Shown: positions 18,509 through 26,644 of the stretch, piece after piece
Numbering within the stretch: the stretch's first letter is position 1
How the letters are laid out: each line of letters begins with the position of its first letter
Source of the DNA: Algoriphagus terrigena DSM 22685
GTDB taxonomy: Bacteria; Bacteroidota; Bacteroidia; Cytophagales; Cyclobacteriaceae
Reading direction: 5' to 3'
Assembly: GCF_000429445.1 (NCBI RefSeq)
Contig: NZ_AUBW01000004.1
Span: 310,001 to 374,000 of the forward strand
DNA: 64,000 nucleotides
Position numbers and translations under genes: made by a program
Notes under the pieces: generated by a model
What the model was told of the DNA's origin: nothing
What the model saw: only the letters and a program-made list of their open reading frames with translations
Databases searched by the model: none

Positions 18509-20257
18509 TTACTTCTTCCAGCTGGCTTTGCCGCCTTTAGCAGAGTCTACCGTGATGCTGTATCCGGAACCAGAAGACACAATCCACTTCACTTTCACCG
18601 CACTCATGCCGGGAATATTTTCGACAGCGATGCGGTCAGGAGAGTTTTTTTGCTCGCTGAACTTCTTCATATCCGCATCCTCTACGATAAATCCAGCTAC
18701 CACTTTGGCCCCGGAAATCGTCACGTAGTCTGGACGCTCGATCTTGTATTTCAAGTCTTGGCTGGCGTGGGTCGGCATCATCCGCTCGTTGAAGATCGTC
18801 GCTGTGATCGACTTCAATCCTCCTCCGAGATCCTCCTCTTTCACATCCCTGACCGAAAGCTTCGGAGTGTGATAGGCGTGATAGATTGAGAAGGCAGCGT
18901 TTCGATGCGCATCCTGTTCCAGCAAGAATCCAGGGTGAGCGCGACCAAAGGTCTTCTTAAACCCACCGATCTCTACCGCCCCGAATTGTGGATGCGAAAA
19001 CTCCTTCCAGTTGACAAACGCATCTCCAAAAGTCAGTAGTTCGTCCACCTTGTATTGTTCATCCTGGGCGCCTCTTCCGCCGGATTGTTGATGAAAATAC
19101 AGGTAGGAAACCATCAGTTCGTTGGAATACGTGAAGACACCGCGGTTGCCATAGAACCAGTCCAACTCCCCGCCAAACACAGAATATAGATCCTTGTAAA
19201 CCGTCAGATAGCGATAGCCGGGAATCATCTCTTCACCTTTCTTGGCGATCGCGTCATAGATCCGGATGTCATTTTGGTTGTATGTATTCAAATCCTCCTC
19301 GGCGCCTGGCCCACGAAGGATCATCCCGCCTGAATTGTGGAAACTCTGCGCCCCCGCAATATTCGGATGCTTCATCACAAATTCCATTACCGAGCGGTTT
19401 TCCGGCAGGGTAAATGGATATTTCAGCGCACCTCTTTGGATGTAGTCCGGCTGCCAGTTCCATCCCCAATCCCGGTTGGGATCATAGTAGCCAATGCCAT
19501 CGTCATTGACTTGGCCGTCGCCGTCGTTATCCGTTCCTTCCTGACCGAGCATTTCGTAGGCGCCGACCTGATTTGGCCCCACAGCGATCAGTTTGCGCGG
19601 ATCCAACGGATCTTTGATAAACCTACCGGTCGGAGACTGACGGATCATCATCGTGATGTTACCATCGCCGTCGAGATCATCCATCATGTCTTCCCCGTTC
19701 TGCCCATCTCCGTCGTTATCCAGGACCAGCATGCCTGATCTCGGAGAGTTGGCCGTGTTTGGCTCTTTGAAAAAGTTGTTTCTGGCGTCAGGATTAATCG
19801 TCGGCGTGATGTAGAAGGTCTTGTCCTTCAGCAACTGCTTCACAAACTCGTTGTCAGCGTGCATCTCGGTCAGGTACCACGCCACGTAGAGCGAAAATTC
19901 GCCCCCTTGAACCTCATTGGAGTGGATGTTTCCGTCGATCCACATGGCTGGCTTATCGGTGTCTTTTCCTGCGGAAAAATCCGTGATCGTCAAGGTCAGG
20001 ATTTCCCGGCCTTCCACAGACTTACCGATAGACTCGACCTTGGCCAAATCGGGATGTGCAGCGGCGATTTTTTTCATCCAGTCCCAAAGTCCTTCGGCGC
20101 TGTAATAGCGGTTCCAAGCGATTTCGACTTTTGGTTTATGCGGCGAACCGATGGCGCGGAAGTAATTTTCCTGCTGGCCATGGGCATCTATTGCAAACAA
20201 ACTACTTGCTCCCAAAGCCAGGGCTACAATCAGATTTTTGGTTTTCATAGTATTCAT
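18509..20257 (-). CDS. M14 family zinc carboxypeptidase, exported, with Asp-rich calcium-type loops
   Basis: The 582-residue product begins with a signal peptide (to about HGQ, residue 28); a second ATG at 20248 is an equally good start. The M14 active site is complete: zinc ligands His112 and Glu115 (GNIHSNE), His307 (QSFHNSGG), substrate-binding Asn/Arg in DPNRDW (259-264), and catalytic Glu380 (TYSNE). Three Asp-rich loops of the DxDGDG type (about 180-190, 194-200, 243-250) are inserted between the ligands and probably bind calcium. The C-terminus after ~480 is a small beta domain. The enzyme should remove C-terminal residues from peptides outside the cytoplasm. It lies 3 nt after a related but apparently inactive paralogue. 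Confidence 0.92.
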   Translation of the reverse strand: MNTMKTKNLIVALALGASSLFAIDAHGQQENYFRAIGSPHKPKVEIAWNRYYSAEGLWDWMKKIAAAHPDLAKVESIGKSVEGREILTLTITDFSAGKDTDKPAMWIDGNIHSNEVQGGEFSLYVAWYLTEMHADNEFVKQLLKDKTFYITPTINPDARNNFFKEPNTANSPRSGMLVLDNDGDGQNGEDMMDDLDGDGNITMMIRQSPTGRFIKDPLDPRKLIAVGPNQVGAYEMLGQEGTDNDGDGQVNDDGIGYYDPNRDWGWNWQPDYIQRGALKYPFTLPENRSVMEFVMKHPNIAGAQSFHNSGGMILRGPGAEEDLNTYNQNDIRIYDAIAKKGEEMIPGYRYLTVYKDLYSVFGGELDWFYGNRGVFTYSNELMVSYLYFHQQSGGRGAQDEQYKVDELLTFGDAFVNWKEFSHPQFGAVEIGGFKKTFGRAHPGFLLEQDAHRNAAFSIYHAYHTPKLSVRDVKEEDLGGGLKSITATIFNERMMPTHASQDLKYKIERPDYVTISGAKVVAGFIVEDADMKKFSEQKNSPDRIAVENIPGMSAVKVKWIVSSGSGYSITVDSAKGGKASWKK

Positions 20258-20260
20258 GGC

Positions 20261-21847
20261 TTAGAGTTTTACAGTTTGAGTGGCAAATCCTGCGTGGGCA
20301 GCTCCGGCTTTGATCGTCACCGATCCAGTCCCTCGGACGATCCAACTGAAAGTTTCCTTTCCAAATGCATCTATTGAATCCACCAATTTGATCTTGTCAC
20401 CGGAGACGATCTTGTCCGCGGAAGCGTCCAAATCTATCCGGATTTTTCTCAGCCAGCGGGATCTGGCGCCCATCTCCGAATGGGTCGGAAGCGGTGAATT
20501 GTTGTACAGATCAACCGTCACCCTGGTCAGTCCATTTCCCAAAGATTCGGTCTTGAGGTTGTGAAACTCCAATTTCGGCTGGATTTCGGCCAGTTTTAGG
20601 ATAAAAGTCGTTTGCGCGATGGCGATCGAATCAACTTTGTCGAAAGCTGGATTGGTGGTCAAAAATGGCTTGATACCGCCCACTTCTACTTTTTGGTTGG
20701 GAAAATCCGGATGCTTCACCTCAGTCCAGGGCACGAAAGACTCTTGCCCCAAAGAATCTGACCAAGCGAGCAAATTGGCCTCGGCGTTGGTTTTTCCCTT
20801 GAACTCAGGCGTCCAATAGCCCGGCGTCGAGAAGCTTAATCGGGCAAAATGGAAGTAAGCCCACTGGAAGAAGTCGCCGTCCGTTCCCTGATTGGTTTGC
20901 TGAAAAGCTTTTGCTGGAACTGTCTCATTATAAATCTCCGAAACCATCGCGTTGATCGCCTGGTCTTTTTCCAAGATGGAAGTGACCACGCGCTTCTTGG
21001 CATCTCCCGCGCTGTATTTTAGGGGACTCGAGAGGTTGTTGGAAGGGGAGAAAGTGACGAATGCAAAGATATTCCACTGCTCAAACAGGTAGTCGAGCAT
21101 CGCCCGGCTTTCCGCCTGAGACACCGCCAAGTCGCCAGCGAAAGGCTCAAAAACCGGAAACTTGTAAGTCAGAGACTTATTGAAGGCCACACCTTCCTTC
21201 AGATCCTCTGCGAATTTGCCGTCTTTGTCATCATCCTTGCTTTCCTTGTAGAGGCTGTATTTCCCCGCTTCCCCTTTAGCCCGATCAGCTTTGACCAGCA
21301 CCCGTTCGTCTTCTATGGAAGCGATCCAGTCTCCCATCGGGTCTTCGACACGCATCCAAGTGATCATCCCGTCTCCATTGAGATCGGAGTAGCCGCTTTC
21401 GCCAGCTTTGCCGTCACGGTCATGATCCATGGATACGGCATTGCCGCGGCGCTCATACTTCAGTGCAGCGTGGTACTGCTCATAGGCATCCGGCGACATG
21501 TTGGGAAAGATGTAAAACGTCGTCTTCTCCAGCGCGGCGGCATTTTCGGTCACGAGCTTTTCAGCAAACTGCAGCACCAGCTCGACGCTCAAGACATGAA
21601 ATCCCTCGACACCACCGACTACGGCGATTGCTGGTTTCTCATCTTTGGCACCGCTGCCTATCTTGAGTACGTAGATGTCTTTGCCACCAGCTGTCTTGGT
21701 GAGTGATTTCAGCTCTACGGAGGCGTTGCCGCCGAGTTTTTGGAGCCTTTGGGTGATCTGACTGCCTGTGGGATAGTCTGCTTGCGCAAAGGCATTGCCG
21801 CAAATCAAACTCCCCAACAACAGTCCTGTGAGTAAGAATTTTCTCAT
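20261..21847 (-). CDS. M14-family paralogue lacking the zinc and catalytic residues
   Basis: The 528-residue exported protein (signal peptide to about AFAQ, residue 22) has the same architecture as the downstream M14 gene, including Asp-rich loops at ~141-147, 155-160 and 205-210 and the C-terminal beta domain. In an ungapped alignment of the first zinc motif, His112 and Glu115 of the neighbour correspond to Glu81 and His84 (VEGFH), so HxxE has become ExxH. The third ligand His307 corresponds to Ser267, the NRDW segment is missing, and the catalytic Glu has no counterpart near FSTPGYW. It is therefore probably non-catalytic, perhaps a binding partner of the active enzyme, with which it is co-transcribed. 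Confidence 0.85.
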   Translation of the reverse strand: MRKFLLTGLLLGSLICGNAFAQADYPTGSQITQRLQKLGGNASVELKSLTKTAGGKDIYVLKIGSGAKDEKPAIAVVGGVEGFHVLSVELVLQFAEKLVTENAAALEKTTFYIFPNMSPDAYEQYHAALKYERRGNAVSMDHDRDGKAGESGYSDLNGDGMITWMRVEDPMGDWIASIEDERVLVKADRAKGEAGKYSLYKESKDDDKDGKFAEDLKEGVAFNKSLTYKFPVFEPFAGDLAVSQAESRAMLDYLFEQWNIFAFVTFSPSNNLSSPLKYSAGDAKKRVVTSILEKDQAINAMVSEIYNETVPAKAFQQTNQGTDGDFFQWAYFHFARLSFSTPGYWTPEFKGKTNAEANLLAWSDSLGQESFVPWTEVKHPDFPNQKVEVGGIKPFLTTNPAFDKVDSIAIAQTTFILKLAEIQPKLEFHNLKTESLGNGLTRVTVDLYNNSPLPTHSEMGARSRWLRKIRIDLDASADKIVSGDKIKLVDSIDAFGKETFSWIVRGTGSVTIKAGAAHAGFATQTVKL

Positions 21848-21972
21848 AAGGAATGGTTCGGGTTTTTACTGAACAAATGGATTGAAAACTGTAGGGAAGT
21901 TTAGCGAAAAAAGGTAAGACTTTAAGGCTGGATTTTTTTGGAAAAAGAAATCAGCCTCAAGCGGATACCGCG

Positions 21973-22006
21973 TTGGACAAGCGGCGTGGATTCAGATTTA
22001 GGTTTG
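21973..22006 (+). promoter_or_regulatory. Candidate promoter of the universal stress protein/antiporter operon
   Basis: TTG at 21973-21975 and TAGGTTTG at 21999-22006 are 23 nt apart. The element lies 46 nt before the ATG at 22053. Confidence 0.45.
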
Positions 22007-22052
22007 CCCTTTGACAAAAATTCGCGTATTTCAGAAAAATAAGCAGGTTCCC

Positions 22053-22880
22053 ATGTATCAGAAAATTGCCCTTGCCATCGCTTTCTCCCCCAGGATGGAA
22101 GCCTTGATAGCCGAAGCCAAGAGATTGATCGAGATCTTTGAATCCGAGCTCGTATTGATCCATGTGGGGTTAAAACAACCCGAGCTCGAAGCAAAACTTT
22201 CCGAAATTCTTGAGGCCAAGGGACTGAAAACGACCCCGGTAAAGACCATCTGGAAAGAGGGAAAACCTGCGAAAATGATCCTCCAAGCATGCGAAGAAGA
22301 AAAGGTAGATTTACTCATGCTGGGAGCTTTGAAAAAGGAGGGCATCTTCACCTATTACCTCGGATCGGTCGCCAGGAAAGTGATCCGAAAGGCGCATTGC
22401 TCCGTGCTGACCTTGATAGATCCACAGGCGACTCCCACAAAATTCTCAAAAGTCGTCATCAATGGAACCCAACTGGAGGTCACTCCCAAAGTGATCGCCC
22501 AAGGTCTGAAATTTTGCCAGGCAGAGGGAGCTCAGCAAATCCATATTCTCAACGAAATCAAGTTGTATGGGCTGCAAATGGCGACAGCAGGTGAAGGCTC
22601 AGAAGATGAAGTCAACCTAACCCGGAGAAAACTCGTGCAGGACGAAATCAAATACGTCCAAGAAATCCTAGACGGCCTGGATCAAAGTGGTCTGAAGATC
22701 AACATCAAAGTCACCGCTGGAAAATGGGCAATAGAGCTCGTGAGGTATTGTGAAGCGATCAATGCTGATATCCTGGTGATGGGAGATGAACACGGCTACA
22801 CCTTCATTGACCGGCTCTTTCCCCACGATCTCGAGGAGATTCTTTCGGATCTCCCCTGCAATCTTTTAATCGTCAAGTAA
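22053..22880 (+). CDS. Universal stress protein with two tandem UspA domains
   Basis: The product has 275 residues from the ATG at 22053, which starts a typical UspA strand (MYQKIALAIAFS); an upstream non-ATG start in the same frame adds nothing recognisable. Domain 1 (about 1-138) has the nucleotide-loop pattern LGALKKEGIFTYYLGSVARKV followed by HCSVLTL. Domain 2 (about 143-275) repeats the fold with FSKVVINGT and LVMGDEHG then CNLLIVK, and its ATP loop is degenerate. Such proteins bind ATP or other adenine ligands and tune stress or transport responses. The antiporter gene begins 4 nt after the stop, so this protein probably regulates it or is co-expressed with it. Confidence 0.9.
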   Translation: MYQKIALAIAFSPRMEALIAEAKRLIEIFESELVLIHVGLKQPELEAKLSEILEAKGLKTTPVKTIWKEGKPAKMILQACEEEKVDLLMLGALKKEGIFTYYLGSVARKVIRKAHCSVLTLIDPQATPTKFSKVVINGTQLEVTPKVIAQGLKFCQAEGAQQIHILNEIKLYGLQMATAGEGSEDEVNLTRRKLVQDEIKYVQEILDGLDQSGLKINIKVTAGKWAIELVRYCEAINADILVMGDEHGYTFIDRLFPHDLEEILSDLPCNLLIVK

Positions 22881-22883
22881 GAC

Positions 22884-24119
22884 ATGGAAAGCCTAGAACA
22901 CAAAGAAGTTATCAACTTACTTCTGCAACTGGCCGCCATGCTGCTCTCGGCGCGGGTGTTTGCCGAAATCGCGCAGAAATTCAAGCAACCGGCCGTAGTT
23001 GGGGAGATTCTTGCAGGCATTGTATTGGGACCCACCATCTTGGGCATGATCAGCCCAGACTCGTTTACCTATCTGTTCCAAAGCAATCCCTCAGCAAATC
23101 TCGCGCTGGATGGAATCGTCCAGATGGCCGTCATCCTCCTGCTCTTCATCGCCGGTCTAGAGGTCGAACTCCACCTGGTATGGGCGCAGGGCAAGTCTGC
23201 CATCAACATCAGTCTGATGGGATTGGTGGTGCCGTTTGTGCTTGGCTTTACCTTCCCCTATTTCTTTCCGACGTTTTTTGGACTGGCAGATGGGGACAAG
23301 ATCCTATTTTCACTCTTCATGGGCACGGCGATGTCGATTACAGCCCTACCCGTGGTCGTCCGTATCCTGATGGATATGAACCTCTTCAAGACCAAGATGG
23401 GAATGGTCATCGTGGCGGGAGCCATGGTCAATGACATCATAGGCTGGTTGATTTTCTCCGTGATTCTGTCCTTTATGGGCAAGAGCGGTAACCTATCTCT
23501 GATGAGCACCATCGGAATTACGCTGCTTTTCACGGTTTTTATGCTGACACTGGGCAAAGGCCTGCTTAATAGAGTTCTTCCCTGGATCAATAAAAATCTG
23601 GCCTGGCCGGGTGGACTTTTGTCCTTGTCCATGGCCTTCTGCTTCCTGCTGGCGGCGTTTACCGAATGGCTCGGAATCCATGCCATCTTCGGCGCATTCT
23701 TGTTTGGCGTGGCTTTGGGAGATTCAGATCACCTGTCCGAAAAGGCCAAAGAAATCATCCATCAGTTCATCAACAACATCTTCGCTCCGCTCTTCTTTGT
23801 TTCCATCGGTCTAAAGATCAACTTCTTCACCAACTTCGACCTTTGGCTGGTGTTGGCCATCATTGTTATCTCTTTTGCGGGCAAAATCATCGGCAGCGGT
23901 TTTGGCGCGCTCCGCTCCGGCTTTGCAAAAAAAGACGCAATGGCCATCGGATTCGGCATGAATGCACGTGGTGCGATGGAGATTATCCTTGGCCTGATCG
24001 CTTTGGACAACGGACTGATTAACGAAACGCTCTTTGTCGCACTGGTCGTGATGGCCTTGGTCACTTCGATGACCTCCGGACCGCTGATGAAATGGTCCCT
24101 GCGAAAGAGTCCCGGATAG
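22884..24119 (+). CDS. Cation:proton antiporter (CPA2 / KefB-type membrane domain)
   Basis: The 411-residue membrane protein has about 12 helices and the Na+/H+ exchanger fold. Diagnostic segments are AEIAQKFKQPAVVGEILAGI near the N-terminus, TAMSITALPVVVRIL and VNDIIGW in the unwound-helix region (the Asp is the expected cation site), GAFLFGVALGDSD, and GMNARGAMEIILGLIALD near the C-terminus. There is no TrkA-N or TrkA-C domain, so it is a membrane-only form. It exchanges Na+ or K+ for protons across the inner membrane. The gene follows a tandem universal stress protein gene with a 3-nt gap, an arrangement that suggests nucleotide-dependent control. Confidence 0.92.
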   Translation: MESLEHKEVINLLLQLAAMLLSARVFAEIAQKFKQPAVVGEILAGIVLGPTILGMISPDSFTYLFQSNPSANLALDGIVQMAVILLLFIAGLEVELHLVWAQGKSAINISLMGLVVPFVLGFTFPYFFPTFFGLADGDKILFSLFMGTAMSITALPVVVRILMDMNLFKTKMGMVIVAGAMVNDIIGWLIFSVILSFMGKSGNLSLMSTIGITLLFTVFMLTLGKGLLNRVLPWINKNLAWPGGLLSLSMAFCFLLAAFTEWLGIHAIFGAFLFGVALGDSDHLSEKAKEIIHQFINNIFAPLFFVSIGLKINFFTNFDLWLVLAIIVISFAGKIIGSGFGALRSGFAKKDAMAIGFGMNARGAMEIILGLIALDNGLINETLFVALVVMALVTSMTSGPLMKWSLRKSPG

Positions 24120-24216
24120 CGTTTTCCTTCACCAGTTTTCGCCAAGATTTCTTTGGCCGCCTTTCCTTTCAATCGGCCTTTGAAAAGATCAATCGGGAGA
24201 ATATAAACAAAGCCGC

Positions 24217-24224
24217 TATTTTTG
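24217..24224 (+). promoter_or_regulatory. Candidate -7 element (TATTTTTG) before hemH
   Basis: It matches TAnnTTTG and lies 30 nt before the hemH start. No TTG stands at the usual distance upstream. Confidence 0.35.
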
Positions 24225-24254
24225 GGCTTTCCAAAGGAAATCTGAAAGCAATCC

Positions 24255-25289
24255 ATGGCATTGAAAAAAGCGAAAACCGGCGTCTTGCTGGTGAATCTAG
24301 GGACTCCAGACAGCACGGAGACAGGTGATGTGAGAAAATACCTTCGGGAGTTCCTGATGGATCCCCGGGTGATCGACATTCCTTTTCTGTCCAGATGGTT
24401 GCTGATCAACTTCGTCATTGCGCCTTTTAGAGCCCCAAAATCTGCCCACGAATACCGCAAACTTTGGACTGATCGAGGTTCCCCTTTGCTTTTTCATACC
24501 GTGGATCTCCGTGAAAAACTGACTGAAAAACTCGATCCCAAAAAGTATGTCGTCAGCATCGGGATGCGCTATCAAAGCCCATCCATAGAATCAGGATTGG
24601 AAGAACTGCGAAAAGAAAAGGTCAGCAAAATCATCGTATTGCCTCTTTTCCCTCAATATGCCTCCGCTTCTACCGGCTCAGTGATCGACAAAGTGATGGA
24701 GATTGCGCAAGGCTGGCAAATCATTCCGGAGTTTTCTTTCATCAGCAATTTCCTGGATCATCCGCAATTTATAGCCGCATGGGCTGAGCGCGGCAACGCG
24801 CTCATCAAGGAGAAAGACTACGACAAAATCCTGTTTTCCTACCACGGATTGCCCGAGCGGCAGATTCTCAAAGGTTCGGTTGGCGGATATTGTCAGCTCG
24901 GGGCCTGCTGCAATAAATATGGCCCCTCGAATACTTACTGCTACCGGGCACAGTGCTTCGAGACGACCCGATTGATCGCAGCTGAGATGGGCATTCCGGA
25001 AGAAAAAACCGTCAATTGTTTCCAATCCAGACTTGGCAAAGACCCTTGGGTAAAGCCTTATACAGACGAAGTCATCACTGAATTAGCGGCTCAGGGCGTC
25101 AAAAAGGTGCTGGCATTTTCTCCGGCGTTTGTCGCCGATTGCCTGGAAACAACCGTCGAAGTGGCTGGTGAATACCGGGACAAATTCTTGGAAGCGGGAG
25201 GAGAAGAATGGGACCTGATACCTAGCTTAAACTCTGAAGATACCTGGGTGGAATGTGTGAAGAACCTGGTGGAGTCAAGGTCTTCCTGA
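24255..25289 (+). CDS. hemH: Ferrochelatase
   Basis: This 344-residue enzyme inserts Fe2+ into protoporphyrin IX (or coproporphyrin III) in the last part of heme synthesis. Key features are LLVNLGTPDS at the N-terminus, the metal-binding His197 in FSYHGLPER, and the acidic catalytic segment DCLETTVE (Glu298). LPLFPQYASASTGS (about 129-142) is a typical family segment. Five cysteines fall within 22 residues (213, 218, 219, 229, 234). Some bacterial ferrochelatases hold an internal [2Fe-2S] cluster with cysteines in this part of the protein, so a cluster is possible here, by inference. The gene is monocistronic or weakly linked to the MFS gene 99 nt downstream. Confidence 0.96.
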   Translation: MALKKAKTGVLLVNLGTPDSTETGDVRKYLREFLMDPRVIDIPFLSRWLLINFVIAPFRAPKSAHEYRKLWTDRGSPLLFHTVDLREKLTEKLDPKKYVVSIGMRYQSPSIESGLEELRKEKVSKIIVLPLFPQYASASTGSVIDKVMEIAQGWQIIPEFSFISNFLDHPQFIAAWAERGNALIKEKDYDKILFSYHGLPERQILKGSVGGYCQLGACCNKYGPSNTYCYRAQCFETTRLIAAEMGIPEEKTVNCFQSRLGKDPWVKPYTDEVITELAAQGVKKVLAFSPAFVADCLETTVEVAGEYRDKFLEAGGEEWDLIPSLNSEDTWVECVKNLVESRSS

Positions 25290-25353
25290 TCCAAAATTCG
25301 AAATTGAGGAATCGGTGCTGTGGACTTTAACCGCGTTGGATTCTCCAGTCTAA

Positions 25354-25386
25354 ATTCTTGTATCTAGCGTCTCAATACTTCTTTAC
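25354..25386 (+). repeat. Degenerate TCTTG/TCTAGCGTCT word repeat
   Basis: The stretch contains TCTAGCGTCT (25363-25372), exactly shared with 60799-60808, and CTAGCGTCT is also at 56976-56984. It lies between hemH and the MFS start. Confidence 0.55.
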
Positions 25387-25388
25387 AA

Positions 25389-26555
25389 GTGTCCAAGTCC
25401 TCCCGTCAAACGCTCCTCATCCTCGGCATCATCCTAGTATCGATAAACCTTCGGACGTCGATTGCTTCGGTGGGGCCGCTGATCCCTTTCATCCGGGAAG
25501 ATCTGGGAATCTCCAATGGTCTGGCGGGATTTCTGACGACGCTTTCCCTGCTGACATTTGCCATTTTCTCTCTCTTTGCGCCTTCGATTGGAAAGCGGCT
25601 GGGACATGGAAAAGCCATCTTTCTGGGGATCTTTCTCTTGGTGATTGGCGTGATCATCCGCGTTCTTGGGGGAATTGAGCTTCTCTACTTCGGCACCGCG
25701 CTGACCGGGATTGGCATTGTCATCGCCAACGTGCTGATGATTCCATTTTTCAAAGCCCGAATCCCCGAAAAGATTGGCCTGATGACTGCGATCCTAACCA
25801 CCGGCATGTCGCTTTTCGCTGCTATCGCATCGGGAATCAGCGTGCCAATGGCAGTAGACTTAGACTGGGGATGGAGGGGTTCGCTTGCATCTTGGAGCAT
25901 TTTGATGATTTTGGCACTGGTGGCCTGGATTCCGCAACTGAGACCCCATCAATCGGGCAATCAGATTAAACTCCTTCCCGCAAAAAATGTCTGGAAATCA
26001 CGACTGGCTTGGCAAGTGACACTTTTTATGGGCGCTCAGTCAGTCATGTATTTTACCATGATCACCTGGCTGCCCGATATGCTGATCGCCAGAGGAATGA
26101 CCCCTGTCAAAGCCGGAATCTCGCTTTCTTACATGCAGTTGATTTCACTGATTGGGACGTTTTTTATCCCCGGCTTATTGATCCGACTCAAGGAACAATC
26201 CAACGTGATTCTGATCGTCGGCATCGGGTACATCTTCGGATATGGCGCACTTTTCATCCAAAATGAAGTGATCACTTTCGCAGCGTTAACGATCATCGGG
26301 ATCGGTAGCGGCGCCAGCTTGAGCATCGCTTACACGTTGATTTCACTTCGCTCTGCGGAGGATCTGACCACTGCCAAGCTCTCCGGAATGGTTCAGTCGG
26401 CAGGGTATGTTTTGGCTGCTTTGGGACCGCTGATCTTTGGCATTTCCATGGACATGTTTGGCAACTGGAATTTTCTGATCTGGTTTTTGCTGCTCATGAC
26501 AGTTCAGTTCCTTTTCTTCGGACTGCCTGCCGGCAGAGACAAAAAAATCCAGTAG
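25389..26555 (+). CDS. MFS transporter, CynX/NimT-like
   Basis: This is a 388-residue 12-helix permease of the major facilitator superfamily. The start is a GTG at 25389, because no in-frame ATG lies before the conserved N-terminus (LILGIILVSINLRTSIASVGPL). The pattern of helix 1 followed by RTSIASVGPLIPFIREDL is characteristic of the CynX/NimT group (cyanate, 2-nitroimidazole and related exporters). AGFLTTLSLLTFAIFSLFAPSIGKRLGHG forms the helix 2-3 loop signature. The substrate is not predictable. A word-type intergenic repeat lies immediately upstream of the start, and a shared terminator separates it from the large convergent gene. Confidence 0.85.
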   Translation: MSKSSRQTLLILGIILVSINLRTSIASVGPLIPFIREDLGISNGLAGFLTTLSLLTFAIFSLFAPSIGKRLGHGKAIFLGIFLLVIGVIIRVLGGIELLYFGTALTGIGIVIANVLMIPFFKARIPEKIGLMTAILTTGMSLFAAIASGISVPMAVDLDWGWRGSLASWSILMILALVAWIPQLRPHQSGNQIKLLPAKNVWKSRLAWQVTLFMGAQSVMYFTMITWLPDMLIARGMTPVKAGISLSYMQLISLIGTFFIPGLLIRLKEQSNVILIVGIGYIFGYGALFIQNEVITFAALTIIGIGSGASLSIAYTLISLRSAEDLTTAKLSGMVQSAGYVLAALGPLIFGISMDMFGNWNFLIWFLLLMTVQFLFFGLPAGRDKKIQ

Positions 26556-26593
26556 GCAAGCTGACTCTCGGCGAATTTTCCCCGAAGGGCAAA

Positions 26594-26628
26594 AAAAAGA
26601 CTGCTCCAAAAAATGAAACAGTCTTTTT
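26594..26628. terminator. Bidirectional terminator between MFS gene and giant composite gene
   Basis: A 10-bp stem (AAAAAGACTG at 26594-26603 with 26619-26628) has an eight-T tail on the minus strand and a shorter one on the plus strand. Confidence 0.8.
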
Positions 26629-26644
26629 GAAAAGTTGGATCGAA

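Noticed and set aside
21922..22290. Minus-strand frame overlapping the universal stress protein gene
   Set aside because: It overlaps the start of a well-supported gene and has no family resemblance.
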